A stretch of DNA of 8,005 bases from Methanosarcinales archaeon (GCA_030672605.1 DAOVGE010000168.1:1-8005), one strand, 5' to 3'. Shown: positions 1-6,249, counted from the first letter of the stretch. Numbers and translations are program-made. The notes: a model not told the origin generated them from the letters alone.

Positions 1-93
1 AATAAAACTTTACAAAGAGCAATTATTTACCGAGAGCATAAACATTTTTAAACGGGTGGGCGAAGGAGGAATAAAAATCATATGGTTTTATGG

Positions 94-190
94 GGCAAAA
101 ATTGCCTAAATATGGATGATTTTCATCACCCTAGGCTCATAGTAACCTCGGGGCTATTACCCCAAAACAAGAGGTGCGCTATGAGTCCTA
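94..190 (+). ncRNA. Candidate structured RNA (three successive hairpins)
   Basis: Three stems follow one another. GGCAA/TTGCC pairs at 94-98 and 102-106, and GATGA/TCATC pairs at 115-119 and 123-127. The third is a nested structure: TAGGCTCATAG (132-142) pairs with CTATGAG plus CCTA (179-190) with one bulged T. Inside it ACCTC (145-149) pairs with GAGGT (171-175), and GGGG (150-153) with CCCC (160-163) around a six-base loop. The stems are seen directly. That they form a functional RNA, and on which strand, is inference. I do not recognise a known RNA family, and it has no tRNA features. Confidence 0.3.
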
Positions 191-321
191 CTCGACATGG
201 ACGAATGACACGAATTTTAACAGGTTATTTTTTGGCAAGCCCTAACCCCGCAACGGATTTTCACGAAAAAGTAGGAGGGGGCAGGATATAACATGCGAAC
301 ATATCGCCAATATCTTGTATG

Positions 322-376
322 TACTACCATCTTCTCGTGAAATCTCGTGGTTTTTTTTCGCCTCAGCTAAACACAT
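322..376 (+). repeat. Dispersed repeat B, copy 1 (ends AGCTAAACAC)
   Basis: The stretch contains ACCATCTTCTCGTGAAATC, then TCGTGGTTTT and CTCAGCTAAACACA. The same modules occur in the same order and orientation at 7222-7284, where the copy has about ten extra bases after the ACCATCTTCT module. It includes a run of eight T at 351-358, which could also end a rightward transcript, since archaeal termination is favoured by oligo-T. Confidence 0.65.
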
Positions 377-466
377 GCAAAATCACAAGATTACACAAAA
401 TTAACACAGAACTCTTGTGGAAAGGGCTGCACCGCTGCTTTGCAGACCGGACCTATTGATATGTTC

Positions 467-1075
467 TCATGCCCCGCCGATGTCGAGTGCCTTCCTGATC
501 ACCTGGCTGACCGGAAGCGAGCAGATCATGTACCAGACGATCCAGTAGTAGAAGACGCCAAAAAGAGCCGGATCATTCAATAATTTTTCGCCCCAGAACG
601 GGAAGACCATGATGAGGTCCGTCTGTAGCTTGATGAATTCCCATGCCCAGAAGAACATAGGCAGTGTCAGGATGCTGATGTATGCCATCGGTTTTAATTG
701 CTGCTTCATCATCTTGCCCTGATCCCCCATCATTGCAGCACGCTGTTCATCCAGTTTCTTCAGTTTCTGCTTGTTCTCGGCGAGTTGCGCTTCCCGGTAC
801 TCCTTCTGAAACCCCTTCATCTTCTCGCTGAAGCTGCGCATGAGATCCCAGTCGATTGTGTACTTCTGGATGAGCGAAGCATACAGTCCGGTGGCAACAG
901 CCATCACAAAGAGCACCATATGAATCGGCAGAACATAAGTCAGCGGTTCAAGGAATATGCCGGCGGCGTTGCCGACCGCAGGTCTGAAGTCGTTAGGCAT
1001 CAGTATCATTCCGAGCAGCATCGATATGCCAAGCGCAAGCGCGATCCGTTCCAGTGTATCCTTCCAGCCGGTCAT
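467..1075 (-). CDS. EMC3/DUF106-family membrane insertase (archaeal Oxa1-superfamily protein)
   Basis: The 202-residue protein has the layout of the archaeal DUF106/EMC3 family, related to YidC/Oxa1/Get1 and thought to help insert membrane proteins in the cytoplasmic membrane. Hydrophobic segments lie at about residues 10-26, 50-70, 131-147 and 172-190. Between the second and third is a charged, Lys/Glu/Gln-rich cytosolic helical hairpin (about 78-128), the hallmark of the family. Length is normal. The ATG at 1075 has a GAGG 9 nt upstream. The gene follows the DUF2325 gene on the same strand after a 72-nt gap containing a possible promoter and hairpin. In many archaea this family sits in the secY-adk-cmk-truB ribosomal-protein neighbourhood; none of those genes is visible here. 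Family assignment is firm; the exact cellular role is known only by analogy. Confidence 0.88.
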   Translation of the reverse strand: MTGWKDTLERIALALGISMLLGMILMPNDFRPAVGNAAGIFLEPLTYVLPIHMVLFVMAVATGLYASLIQKYTIDWDLMRSFSEKMKGFQKEYREAQLAENKQKLKKLDEQRAAMMGDQGKMMKQQLKPMAYISILTLPMFFWAWEFIKLQTDLIMVFPFWGEKLLNDPALFGVFYYWIVWYMICSLPVSQVIRKALDIGGA

Positions 1076-1083
1076 GTGCGAGA

Positions 1084-1108
1084 ACCTCTGTTATCGAGGT
1101 ATAAATAA
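1084..1108 (-). promoter_or_regulatory. Possible promoter and SD-sequestering hairpin before the EMC3 gene
   Basis: On the minus strand a TATA-like TTATTTATA (1108 to 1100) leads into ACCTC-GATAACA-GAGGT (1100 to 1084). The GAGG of the second arm is the best Shine-Dalgarno for the start at 1075. A start site about 25 nt after the TATA box would fall near 1079, giving an almost leaderless message that lacks the SD. A read-through transcript from the upstream gene would contain the SD but pair it in the hairpin. The sequence is seen directly; the function is inferred. Confidence 0.4.
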
Positions 1109-1147
1109 GTGTGGCTTCGTATGCCCTGGTGCGGATTGTCTTCGCGG

Positions 1148-2329
1148 CTATTGCACGGCAACTGCGGGGTTGCGACTCTCCAGTTCCCGGATTAGCATGC
1201 TGAGACTCGAACTGCGAAGGAACCGGCATGGTTTACCTCTCAGCTTGCACGCCTTCTTGACGTACCTGCACGCATTGTGGCTGTTTATATCAACCGGGCA
1301 GAATACCATGTCCGTTTTATCCACAAGCATCTCGATCTCCTTCTTTCCCTGTATGCAGTGCCCGCAGTGGTAGCAGAATGTGCCGCCAAAGGATTCGATC
1401 GTTTCTTTGTAATGCGGCATGAGCGATTCTACTCCACCGATGTAAGTCACTTTCATGCCGTTCAGATCAACACTCTTCACGCAATCCTCGATATCCGGCT
1501 CCATGACGCAATCGGTACCTGCAACCTCTGTAAGTTCGCAGGACGCCACGCTAGCTTCCAGATCCCTCTTCGACAACTCCCTGGTTAGCGTCTTTACCTC
1601 TTCGGTCAAAAAGTCGATCTCTTTCTTCAGAGTTTCTGTCCGATCGAGCGCATCCCCGAAACCGAGTTCCTCCAGATCACGCGTCAGCTTCTGATTCAAT
1701 CGCTTCTCTTCATCCAACGCAGTTGAGATCCTTGATCTATCGTCCTTAACGGATTCGATCTCTGACTTCATCTGCTCTCTCTTCCGTTCCAATCGGTTGC
1801 ACTTTGTCTGAAGCTTTTCGTTCGCTTTCAGGTGATCGTTTAGCTCTTTCAGAGCGTTCTCAGGAACGCCGCCTGGCAATGCTCTACGGAACGTGTCGTA
1901 GAATCTCGATGCCCGGTGCTCGTACATATGGGTCATTGAAAAGACCATTGCCTCGATTTCATCGATATCTCCACGCGGATTCCGCACAGCAAACCAGATA
2001 ATTGCAGACAGGGGAGTATCCAGGACTTTCGTGCCATTCTCGACAGTCCCGCCATTCCCGATATACTTGTAAATCTCTTCCTGCTGCAGGCGTCTGACGT
2101 CCTTTTCGTATCGTTCGAACCGGCTCTTCAGAATCTTGTCCAGTTGCTTGGATATCTTGTTCTGGCTTGCAGCAGCCTGAACAAGTCCGCCATGCATCTC
2201 ATAAGCCGTCGAACCGCAGTCGAGTTTCAGCCGTTTACAGACCGCACCCAGTTCCCTGTCGTCAAACGCCAGTCCGAGGATCGAACAGATCGTTTGATTC
2301 TTAAATTCCCATATTTTTCGTTCCTGCAT
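1148..2329 (-). CDS. Coiled-coil protein with C-terminal DUF2325 domain
   Basis: Three parts are visible (ATG numbering, 393 aa). An N-terminal region of about 150 residues is not recognised. A long Lys/Glu-rich coiled coil spans about 156-256. A C-terminal DUF2325 domain covers about 293-384, with the family pattern YIGG...PHYKETIESFGG, DMVFCPVDINSHNACRYVKK and GKPCRFLRSSS. DUF2325 function is not established. Cysteines are unusually dense: CYHCGHC (319-325), then C344, C354, C361 and C368, which suggests a metal or redox site (inference). The stretch can be extended to a TTG at 2347, whose first base precedes the TGA of the upstream DUF3793 gene (2344-2346). I chose the ATG at 2329 because it is a standard codon, though its SD is weak. 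Either start implies translational coupling to DUF3793. Confidence 0.8.
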   Translation of the reverse strand: MQERKIWEFKNQTICSILGLAFDDRELGAVCKRLKLDCGSTAYEMHGGLVQAAASQNKISKQLDKILKSRFERYEKDVRRLQQEEIYKYIGNGGTVENGTKVLDTPLSAIIWFAVRNPRGDIDEIEAMVFSMTHMYEHRASRFYDTFRRALPGGVPENALKELNDHLKANEKLQTKCNRLERKREQMKSEIESVKDDRSRISTALDEEKRLNQKLTRDLEELGFGDALDRTETLKKEIDFLTEEVKTLTRELSKRDLEASVASCELTEVAGTDCVMEPDIEDCVKSVDLNGMKVTYIGGVESLMPHYKETIESFGGTFCYHCGHCIQGKKEIEMLVDKTDMVFCPVDINSHNACRYVKKACKLRGKPCRFLRSSSLSMLIRELESRNPAVAVQ

Positions 2330-2343
2330 CCTAACATCCCCGA

Positions 2344-2916
2344 TCAAGCCAGTTCATCCGGTTTACACAATCGTATGATATTGACCGGATCCTCTCCTGA
2401 GAAGAGGCGCCTGGTCACCACGTCCCTCGCACTGCGGTATTCATCCATCCTTTTTTCGGATGGCACAGGGTCTCCGTAAATCCGCCACATCCCGCACCCC
2501 GTGTTCCTGAGGGAATTTAAGCCCATATACCCTTTGACGTCCTTCAGCGGGATTCCAAGGAATACTCCAATCTCGGGCGGGCATCCTCTGACGGCATACC
2601 GCGCTCTTAACATGCTCAATGCGTATTCGATGGAATCCGATCTGTATCCGCATTCGGTCAGGAACTTTGTAACCGACCTCTTCTGCAGCAGTTCGCCGAG
2701 CCGAGTATGATTGAAGAACAGGACAATTGCATTCTTCTCGGTTCTCTTCAGTTCATAATACCCGATTTCAGAGTCTGCGAATAGGTGATTCTTGCGGCAG
2801 TCCCACGCATCCAGAAGTCCGCCGTTGGCATTCGTTATGTTCATCAGCGTTGCCGGTTTCCTGCTTGCGATTGTGGGCGCGATACATCTCACGATCCTAT
2901 GAACCAGATATTTCAT
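2344..2916 (-). CDS. DUF3793 family protein
   Basis: The 190-residue product matches the DUF3793 family, of unknown function. Visible family features are APTIASRKPATL near the N-terminus (13-24), a hydrophobic strand AIVLFF with a following LGELL (63-77), and the signature PPEIGVFLGIPLKDVKGYM (113-131). WRIYGDP (144-150) and a C-terminal helix about 158-183 follow. Length is typical. There is no signal peptide or membrane segment, so it is probably cytosolic. The ATG at 2916 has GGAG ten nt upstream. It is the first gene of a minus-strand cluster and its TGA overlaps the longest start of the DUF2325 gene. The preceding 100 nt is dense in inverted repeats, suggesting tight control. The family is best known to me from Clostridia-like bacteria, so a transfer history is possible (inference). 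Confidence 0.85.
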   Translation of the reverse strand: MKYLVHRIVRCIAPTIASRKPATLMNITNANGGLLDAWDCRKNHLFADSEIGYYELKRTEKNAIVLFFNHTRLGELLQKRSVTKFLTECGYRSDSIEYALSMLRARYAVRGCPPEIGVFLGIPLKDVKGYMGLNSLRNTGCGMWRIYGDPVPSEKRMDEYRSARDVVTRRLFSGEDPVNIIRLCKPDELA

Positions 2917-2932
2917 ACTTCTTTATCTCCAC

Positions 2933-2950
2933 AGGGCAGTTGGCTGCCCT
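2933..2950 (-). promoter_or_regulatory. Leader hairpin just upstream of the DUF3793 ribosome-binding site
   Basis: AGGGCAG (2933-2939) and CTGCCCT (2944-2950) form a perfect 7-bp stem with a 4-nt loop, ending 2 nt before the GGAG used by the DUF3793 gene. In the mRNA this would be a stable hairpin right against the ribosome-binding site. It could stabilise the message or modulate translation; which is not visible from sequence. Confidence 0.5.
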
Positions 2951-2952
2951 AA

Positions 2953-2984
2953 TTATGCACCTAGATGTATCATTAGGTGCATAA
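2953..2984 (-). promoter_or_regulatory. Probable operator: perfect 11-bp inverted repeat before DUF3793
   Basis: TTATGCACCTA (2953-2963) and TAGGTGCATAA (2974-2984) are exact inverted repeats with a 10-nt spacer. They lie 37-68 nt before the start codon. A start site about 25 nt downstream of the CTTTTATTA box (3004 to 2996) would fall inside this repeat, a repressor-like arrangement. The TAGGT half-site resembles those of metal-dependent DtxR/MntR-type regulators, but that link is inference. Confidence 0.55.
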
Positions 2985-2995
2985 GTAATCCACCC

Positions 2996-3004
2996 TAATA
3001 AAAG
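2996..3004 (-). promoter_or_regulatory. TATA-like box for the DUF3793-DUF2325 cluster
   Basis: The minus strand reads CTTTTATTA here, about 80 nt before the DUF3793 start and between two inverted repeats. An alternative box is TATAATTA at about 3031 to 3024. Both are AT-rich in the way of archaeal TATA elements, but neither has a clear purine BRE, so the choice is uncertain. Confidence 0.35.
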
Positions 3005-3026
3005 TAGGTTTTGGGCAAAAAACCTA
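3005..3026 (-). promoter_or_regulatory. Second inverted repeat with the same TAGGT half-site
   Basis: TAGGTTTT (3005-3012) and AAAACCTA (3019-3026) form a perfect 8-bp inverted repeat with a 6-nt spacer. It shares the TAGGT core with the repeat at 2953-2984. In addition CCTAATTAT occurs at 2948-2956 and again at 3023-3031, each closely followed by ACCT. Two related sites flanking a TATA-like box suggest binding of the same regulator twice. Confidence 0.45.
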
Positions 3027-3137
3027 ATTATACCTGGCATCGGCATAAACTGCGATTTTTGTAATTGCCAATTTGACCATGAATACACAAGATCAGAGCA
3101 CATACAACAGGGTTACCAATCAAGAGGTTTATTTAAT

Positions 3138-3204
3138 CTTTGCGCCCTCGCGTCTTTGCGTTTTTATTCTCAAATTCAACGCAAAGTCGCAAAGACGCGA
3201 AGGG
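3138..3204. repeat. Repeat A, CTTTGCG-type hairpin
   Basis: CCCTCGCGTCTTTGCG (3145-3160) pairs with CGCAAAGACGCGAAGGG (3188-3204) with a single bulged base. A further CTTTGCG precedes it at 3138-3144. The same words recur at 3846-3907 and 6130-6160. Confidence 0.75.
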
Positions 3205-3396
3205 TGTTATCTATATCTTCACGTCTTTCGCGTGGCGTCAACACACCACGGACACATTTGCAAAAAAGCTCAGTTTGTGGCGGTGCGAAGTATAGTGTGA
3301 TGGTCACTCTTCGCGTCTCTCTCGTTAAATTGGAAAGAGGATGCGGGTGGCGCAAAGAACAAAAATCGCATATACTCAATAACTTGTGGTGGGAAC

Positions 3397-3486
3397 CACG
3401 AGATTACACAGTCTGCGAAGCAAAGGCGTTGCCATCTCCACAGGATTTCTGTGTTAATCTTGTATAATCTTGTGGTTTTATATGTG
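3397..3486. repeat. Dispersed repeat B, inverted relative copy
   Basis: The left end ACCACGAGATTACACAG is roughly complementary to the right end CTGTGTTAATCTTG...TCTTGTGGTTTT, so the unit is a degenerate palindrome. The right part (about 3411-3486) also matches the reverse complement of about 374-450, including the order CTGCGAAGCA, CTCCACAGGA, CTGTGTTAAT and TAATCTTGTG with small changes. Confidence 0.6.
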
Positions 3487-3580
3487 GATATCCACACAAT
3501 ATTGAGTAAGTGCCAAAAATCGCACCCATTTTAAAAAGTAGGGGCGTAAAATCTGTATTAATCCTTATTCATAGTATCTG

Positions 3581-3623
3581 CCACAGAGGGGGAAAAACTC
3601 TGTGATCTCTGAGCTCTCTGTGG
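3581..3623. repeat. CCACAGAG/CTCTGTGG palindromic unit
   Basis: CCACAGAG (3581-3588) and CTCTGTGG (3616-3623) are exact inverted repeats, with another CTCTGTG at 3598-3604. Related words appear near 5615-5645. Confidence 0.55.
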
Positions 3624-3764
3624 CTATCCTTTCTACCCCCCTGATTTGAAGTAGATACCAAAAACCCGCCGATTGGCGATCCTGTTGTATGGGTATCAGT
3701 TGCTGTGTCTCCACAGTAAGTCGTCACCGAAAAATAACATATTGAAATTTCCTATTTCTGATGC

Positions 3765-3937
3765 TTTCGGTGGTCGCTAACGGTAGCTCCCTCGCGTATG
3801 TGAAAAACGCGGGCGTATCTCTCTCAACTTTCTCGTCTCTCTCACCTTTGCGACCTTGCGTTAGATCAGTGGAACGAGAAAGACGAGGGTGACGCAAGGG
3901 CGCAAAGATTGGAAACCACAGAATCTATCAGAATCAG
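3765..3937 (+). repeat. Repeat A long form, copy 1
   Basis: This stretch aligns with about 6028-6192 in the same orientation. Shared modules in order are GTGGTCG, GTAGC, CGCGGGCG, TTTCTCGTCTCTCTC, GCAAGGGCGCAAAG and GGAAACCACAGAATC followed by ATCAGAATCAG. Internally CTTTGCGACCTTGCGT (3846-3861) pairs with ACGCAAGGGCGCAAAG (3892-3907) with one mismatch. The 3' end is the best conserved part. Confidence 0.7.
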
Positions 3938-3983
3938 GAAATTTTAACTTTCTTCATGTGTATAACTGTGGCTCTCTGGTAAT

Positions 3984-4233
3984 TCGCGTTGCAAGCGTCT
4001 TGTAGATGAATTGTGCTGGCGTGATATTAAGTGCTTAGGGATCACGAATGACACGAATAAACGAATTTCACGAATGTTAAAAAGGAATAAATTCGTGTCA
4101 TTCGTCCATTCGTGAAATTCGTGATAAAAACTGCCAGAAATAGACTAAATTCATGACAAACTCCTCGAAACCAAAGTGGGGTGAGCTCTGGTAAATAACC
4201 GCTATGACTGGTCGTTTTTGCATTGCAACGCGA
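3984..4233. repeat. 11-bp inverted repeat pair enclosing the CACGAAT hairpin
   Basis: TCGCGTTGCAA (3984-3994) and TTGCAACGCGA (4223-4233) are exact inverted repeats 228 bp apart. The words CTCTGGTAA occur just outside the left arm (about 3974-3982) and again at about 4188-4196. The arrangement could be a remnant of a small non-autonomous element, but no target duplication is evident. Confidence 0.35.
4041..4125. repeat. Repeat C, CACGAAT-type palindrome
   Basis: ATCACGAAT (4041-4049) and ATTCGTGAT (4117-4125) end a degenerate inverted repeat made of CACGAAT and ATTCGTG words about every 8-9 bases. A fragment, ACGAATGACACGAATT, also lies at 201-216. Similar ATTCGTG-rich palindromes are common intergenic clutter in several archaea and bacteria. 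Confidence 0.7.
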
Positions 4234-4373
4234 GATATCAAAGACCCATAACTGTCCGCTATCAAGCTTTTTATATGGGGGGTCTACCTGCCAAAAATGC
4301 TACTTTATTTTTCTGCAAGCCCTAAGATCTGCCATTACAGAGATCGCTGTACATACAGGTCAGCCGCAAACAA

Positions 4374-5375
4374 CTATCCAGCAAACTCAACGAACGCTCG
4401 CAGCCGTGCCAGCGCTGCGCCGCTGTCAATTATCTCCTCTGCCTTCCTGACCCCTGACTCCAGATCAGTCGCCTTTCCTGCGACATGAATCGCAGCGCCG
4501 CTGTTGAGAACCACGATGTCCCGTCTTGGACCCTCTGATCCTTCAAATATCGAGACGATGTCGCGGGCATTCTCTTCAGGAGTTCCACCAGCAATATCCG
4601 CGATCGTTGCCCTCTCAAACCCGAAATCCTCCGGTTTGACAGTGTATGTCGAGACCAGTCCGTCTTCGAGCGATGCGATCATTGTTTCGCCGATGTTTGA
4701 GATCTCGTCCATACCATCGCCGTGCACGACCATGGCACGCTCGCTTCCGAGAAGAGCCAGCACATTAGCAATCGTCTCGCACAAATCCAAATCAAAGACC
4801 CCGATCACCTGCGCTCTCGCGCCTGCAGGATTGGTGAGCGGTCCTAAGATATTGAATACGGTTCGCACGCCAAGCTCCCTTCTCGGAGCTGCGACACGCT
4901 TCATTGCCGGGTGGAAGACCGGCGCCAGAAGGAAGCCTATCCCCACTTTCTCTATGCATTCCGTAACCTTCTCGGGCGGAAGATCGATTCGTATGCCGAG
5001 AGCCTTCAGCACATCCGCGCTCCCTGACTTTGATGTGATCGCATAGTTTCCGTGCTTTGCAACCGGAATTCCTGCGGCGGCTGTGACGATTGCGGCGGCT
5101 GTGCTGACATTCAATGTGTTGTGGACGTCGCCGCCTGTGCCGCAGGTGTCAACAAGCGTCCCTCCGACATCCGGCGCAATGGTGCGTGCCGCAGCACGCA
5201 TGCCGCGGGCAAATCCGGCGATCTCGTCGATCGTCTCTCCTTTCATCTTGAGACCGATCAGAAATGCCCCGATCTGCGTATCAGTCGCATCCGTGAATAT
5301 GCTTGCGATGGCAGATTCTGCCTGATCCATACTCAGGTTCTTCCGTTCGCTTATGGTCTGTATGTATTCTTTCAT
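4374..5375 (-). CDS. trpD: Anthranilate phosphoribosyltransferase
   Basis: This enzyme transfers the phosphoribosyl group of PRPP to anthranilate, the second committed step of tryptophan synthesis, in the cytosol. The 333-residue length is normal and the full fold is present. An N-terminal helical domain covers about 1-70. The glycine-rich PRPP/Mg loop DTCGTGGD is at 76-83, KHGN at 107-110 and SKSGSADV at 115-122. RRELGVRTVFNILGPLTNP, the anthranilate-side signature, is at 165-183, and HGDGMDE, with the metal-binding acidic residues, at 218-224. The ATG at 5375 follows GGGAGG with a 5-nt spacer, a strong ribosome-binding site. No other trp gene is in the window, so it appears to be stand-alone rather than part of a trp operon. 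No intact operator is evident upstream. The sequence looks intact and functional. Confidence 0.96.
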   Translation of the reverse strand: MKEYIQTISERKNLSMDQAESAIASIFTDATDTQIGAFLIGLKMKGETIDEIAGFARGMRAAARTIAPDVGGTLVDTCGTGGDVHNTLNVSTAAAIVTAAAGIPVAKHGNYAITSKSGSADVLKALGIRIDLPPEKVTECIEKVGIGFLLAPVFHPAMKRVAAPRRELGVRTVFNILGPLTNPAGARAQVIGVFDLDLCETIANVLALLGSERAMVVHGDGMDEISNIGETMIASLEDGLVSTYTVKPEDFGFERATIADIAGGTPEENARDIVSIFEGSEGPRRDIVVLNSGAAIHVAGKATDLESGVRKAEEIIDSGAALARLRAFVEFAG

Positions 5376-5549
5376 CGTATCCTCCCGGTTCTATCGATTT
5401 TGCGGAATTTTGGTTATTTCCCGTGGGACTAATCTGGCGCATACGTATTATGGATTGGGTTGCTGCCTGAGACGATCCACTATCGAGATTGCCAGCACCC
5501 AGCACATAATCAAGTCCCGCGCCTGCAAATCCTGCATTATGCCAACTCG
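5376..5549. other. trpD upstream region
   Basis: About 175 bp separate the trpD start from the left 33-bp inverted repeat. The minus strand contains a possible TATA-like CATAATACG near 5450-5442, but no clear BRE or operator. An antisense frame crossing into trpD has no recognisable product. Confidence 0.4.
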
Positions 5550-5582
5550 GCACTGTCTGAAAATCAAGTGATTTATCACCGC
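5550..5582 (+). repeat. Left 33-bp terminal inverted repeat
   Basis: Exact reverse complement of 6250-6282. It starts GCACTGTCTGAAAATC and ends TTTATCACCGC. It lies 175 bp upstream of the trpD start codon. Confidence 0.9.
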
Positions 5583-5699
5583 GGAGGAACGCAAGAGTTT
5601 CGAGACCGTTTTCAACCCTCTGTGAACCTCTGCACCCTCCGTCTGTTGACAAGAAGTTGCATCACAGATTGCCTATACCTGCTACCCCGCACGTTCGGG

Positions 5700-5990
5700 G
5701 GTAATCCCGACCAGCAGACATGCGTGGATGGTAACGCCCACGAGAGTCAAGCCTGCGGAACAACGTGGAAAAATCAGAAAGTCCGGTGTTCTCTGATCAA
5801 CTGCCAGGATAAGACCAGCTATTCGGAGTTTAATGCGAACCATCGAAAGAGTCGTAACGCGGGATCGGGCGAAAACGGACTGTCTTCACTCAGACCAAAA
5901 TGTACGAAATCAGACTATAACGAATGCAGAGGCGTTGTAGGGATTGGACAGACGGTTTCCGGCTTACAGATGGCAACTAATGCGTTCCTA
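5700..5990 (+). ncRNA. Element core able to fold as RNA (unassigned)
   Basis: All frames are interrupted or featureless, yet short paired stems recur. ATCAGA and TCTGAT pair around about 5775-5800. GTGG and CCAC pair around GGTAACG near 5730. CTATAACG and CGTTGTAG pair at about 5913-5940. Stems, GGAA- and GAAA-like loops and the lack of coding character resemble a degraded structured RNA such as a group II intron fragment, but I see no domain V or reverse transcriptase, so the identity is open. Confidence 0.22.
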
Positions 5991-6027
5991 AGTACGTATG
6001 AATGGCAACTTTCCTGGTTCTGCCGTT

Positions 6028-6202
6028 TTCTGTGGTCGATAGCAGTAGCCTGCCCTCGTGTTGCAGCAATCGCGGGCGCCACTCCTTCGTCTTTCTCGTC
6101 TCTCTCGACTTTCTCGTTAAATCAGAGAAACGCAAAGACGCGAGGGTGCAAGGGCGCAAAGGTTGGAAACCACAGAATCCATCAGAATCAGCAACTTTCT
6201 TG
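6028..6202 (+). repeat. Repeat A long form, copy 2, inside the bounded element
   Basis: Aligned over its length with 3765-3937. The last roughly 45 bases (GCAAGGGCGCAAAG, GGAAACCACAGAATCC, ATCAGAATCAG) differ from the other copy at only a few positions. A third partial copy of this end lies reversed at 7148-7177. Confidence 0.7.
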
Positions 6203-6249
6203 TACCGTTCTGAGATGAGGGGGGTGGGCAATCGCCCCCTTCTTAATCG

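Larger units (their letters stand above)
1..466. other. Gene-free left flank with hairpins and a dispersed repeat
   Basis: No convincing gene is visible. An ATG at 82 follows an AGGAGGA-like stretch, but its 69-residue product has no recognisable domain, and the reading frame runs through hairpins and a repeat fragment (ACGAATGACACGAATT, 201-216) that recurs near 4043. What the stretch holds is a series of hairpins from 94 to 190, a T-run of eight at 351-358, and a repeat copy at 322-376 also present near 7222. The part at 377-450 matches, in inverted orientation, the repeat at about 3411-3486. Confidence 0.6.
3027..4373. other. Gene-free stretch built largely of dispersed palindromic repeats
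   Basis: About 1.35 kb separates the cluster from trpD. The open frames that cross it on either strand are low-complexity translations of repeats and match no family I know. It contains at least five palindromic units: CTTTGCG type at 3138-3204 and 3765-3937, an inverted copy of the left-flank repeat at 3397-3486, a CCACAGAG/CTCTGTGG unit at 3581-3623, and a CACGAAT unit at 4041-4125. The segments at about 3640-3760 and 4130-4370 show no clear structure apart from a TATA-like CTTTTTATATGG near 4268. Confidence 0.7.

Noticed and set aside
82..291. 69-residue plus-strand frame with an upstream AGGAGGA
   Set aside because: No domain or protein-like pattern; it runs through hairpins and a dispersed CACGAAT repeat fragment.
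698..1373. Plus-strand frames of 136-138 residues opposite the EMC3 and DUF2325 genes
   Set aside because: Antisense shadows of two supported genes, with no recognisable features.
3073..3497. Several 67-103 residue frames on both strands
   Set aside because: They are translations of palindromic repeats, overlapping each other on both strands, with no recognisable family.
3130..4130. Possible CRISPR array because of recurring CTTTGCG and CACGAAT words
   Set aside because: Repeat units are irregular in length and spacing, are themselves palindromic and have no uniform unique spacers; no cas gene is present.
4260..4300. TATA-like CTTTTTATATGG on the plus strand as promoter of a gene or antisense RNA to trpD
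   Set aside because: The frames that follow run antisense to trpD and have no protein character; a single TATA-like match is not enough.
4430..5432. Long frames opposite or overlapping trpD (up to 180 residues)
   Set aside because: Shadows of the well-supported trpD frame; no domain of their own.
5460..6218. 252-residue plus-strand frame through the bounded element
   Set aside because: It crosses the inverted repeat and a dispersed repeat, is rich in Ser/Cys without a domain pattern, and does not resemble a transposase.
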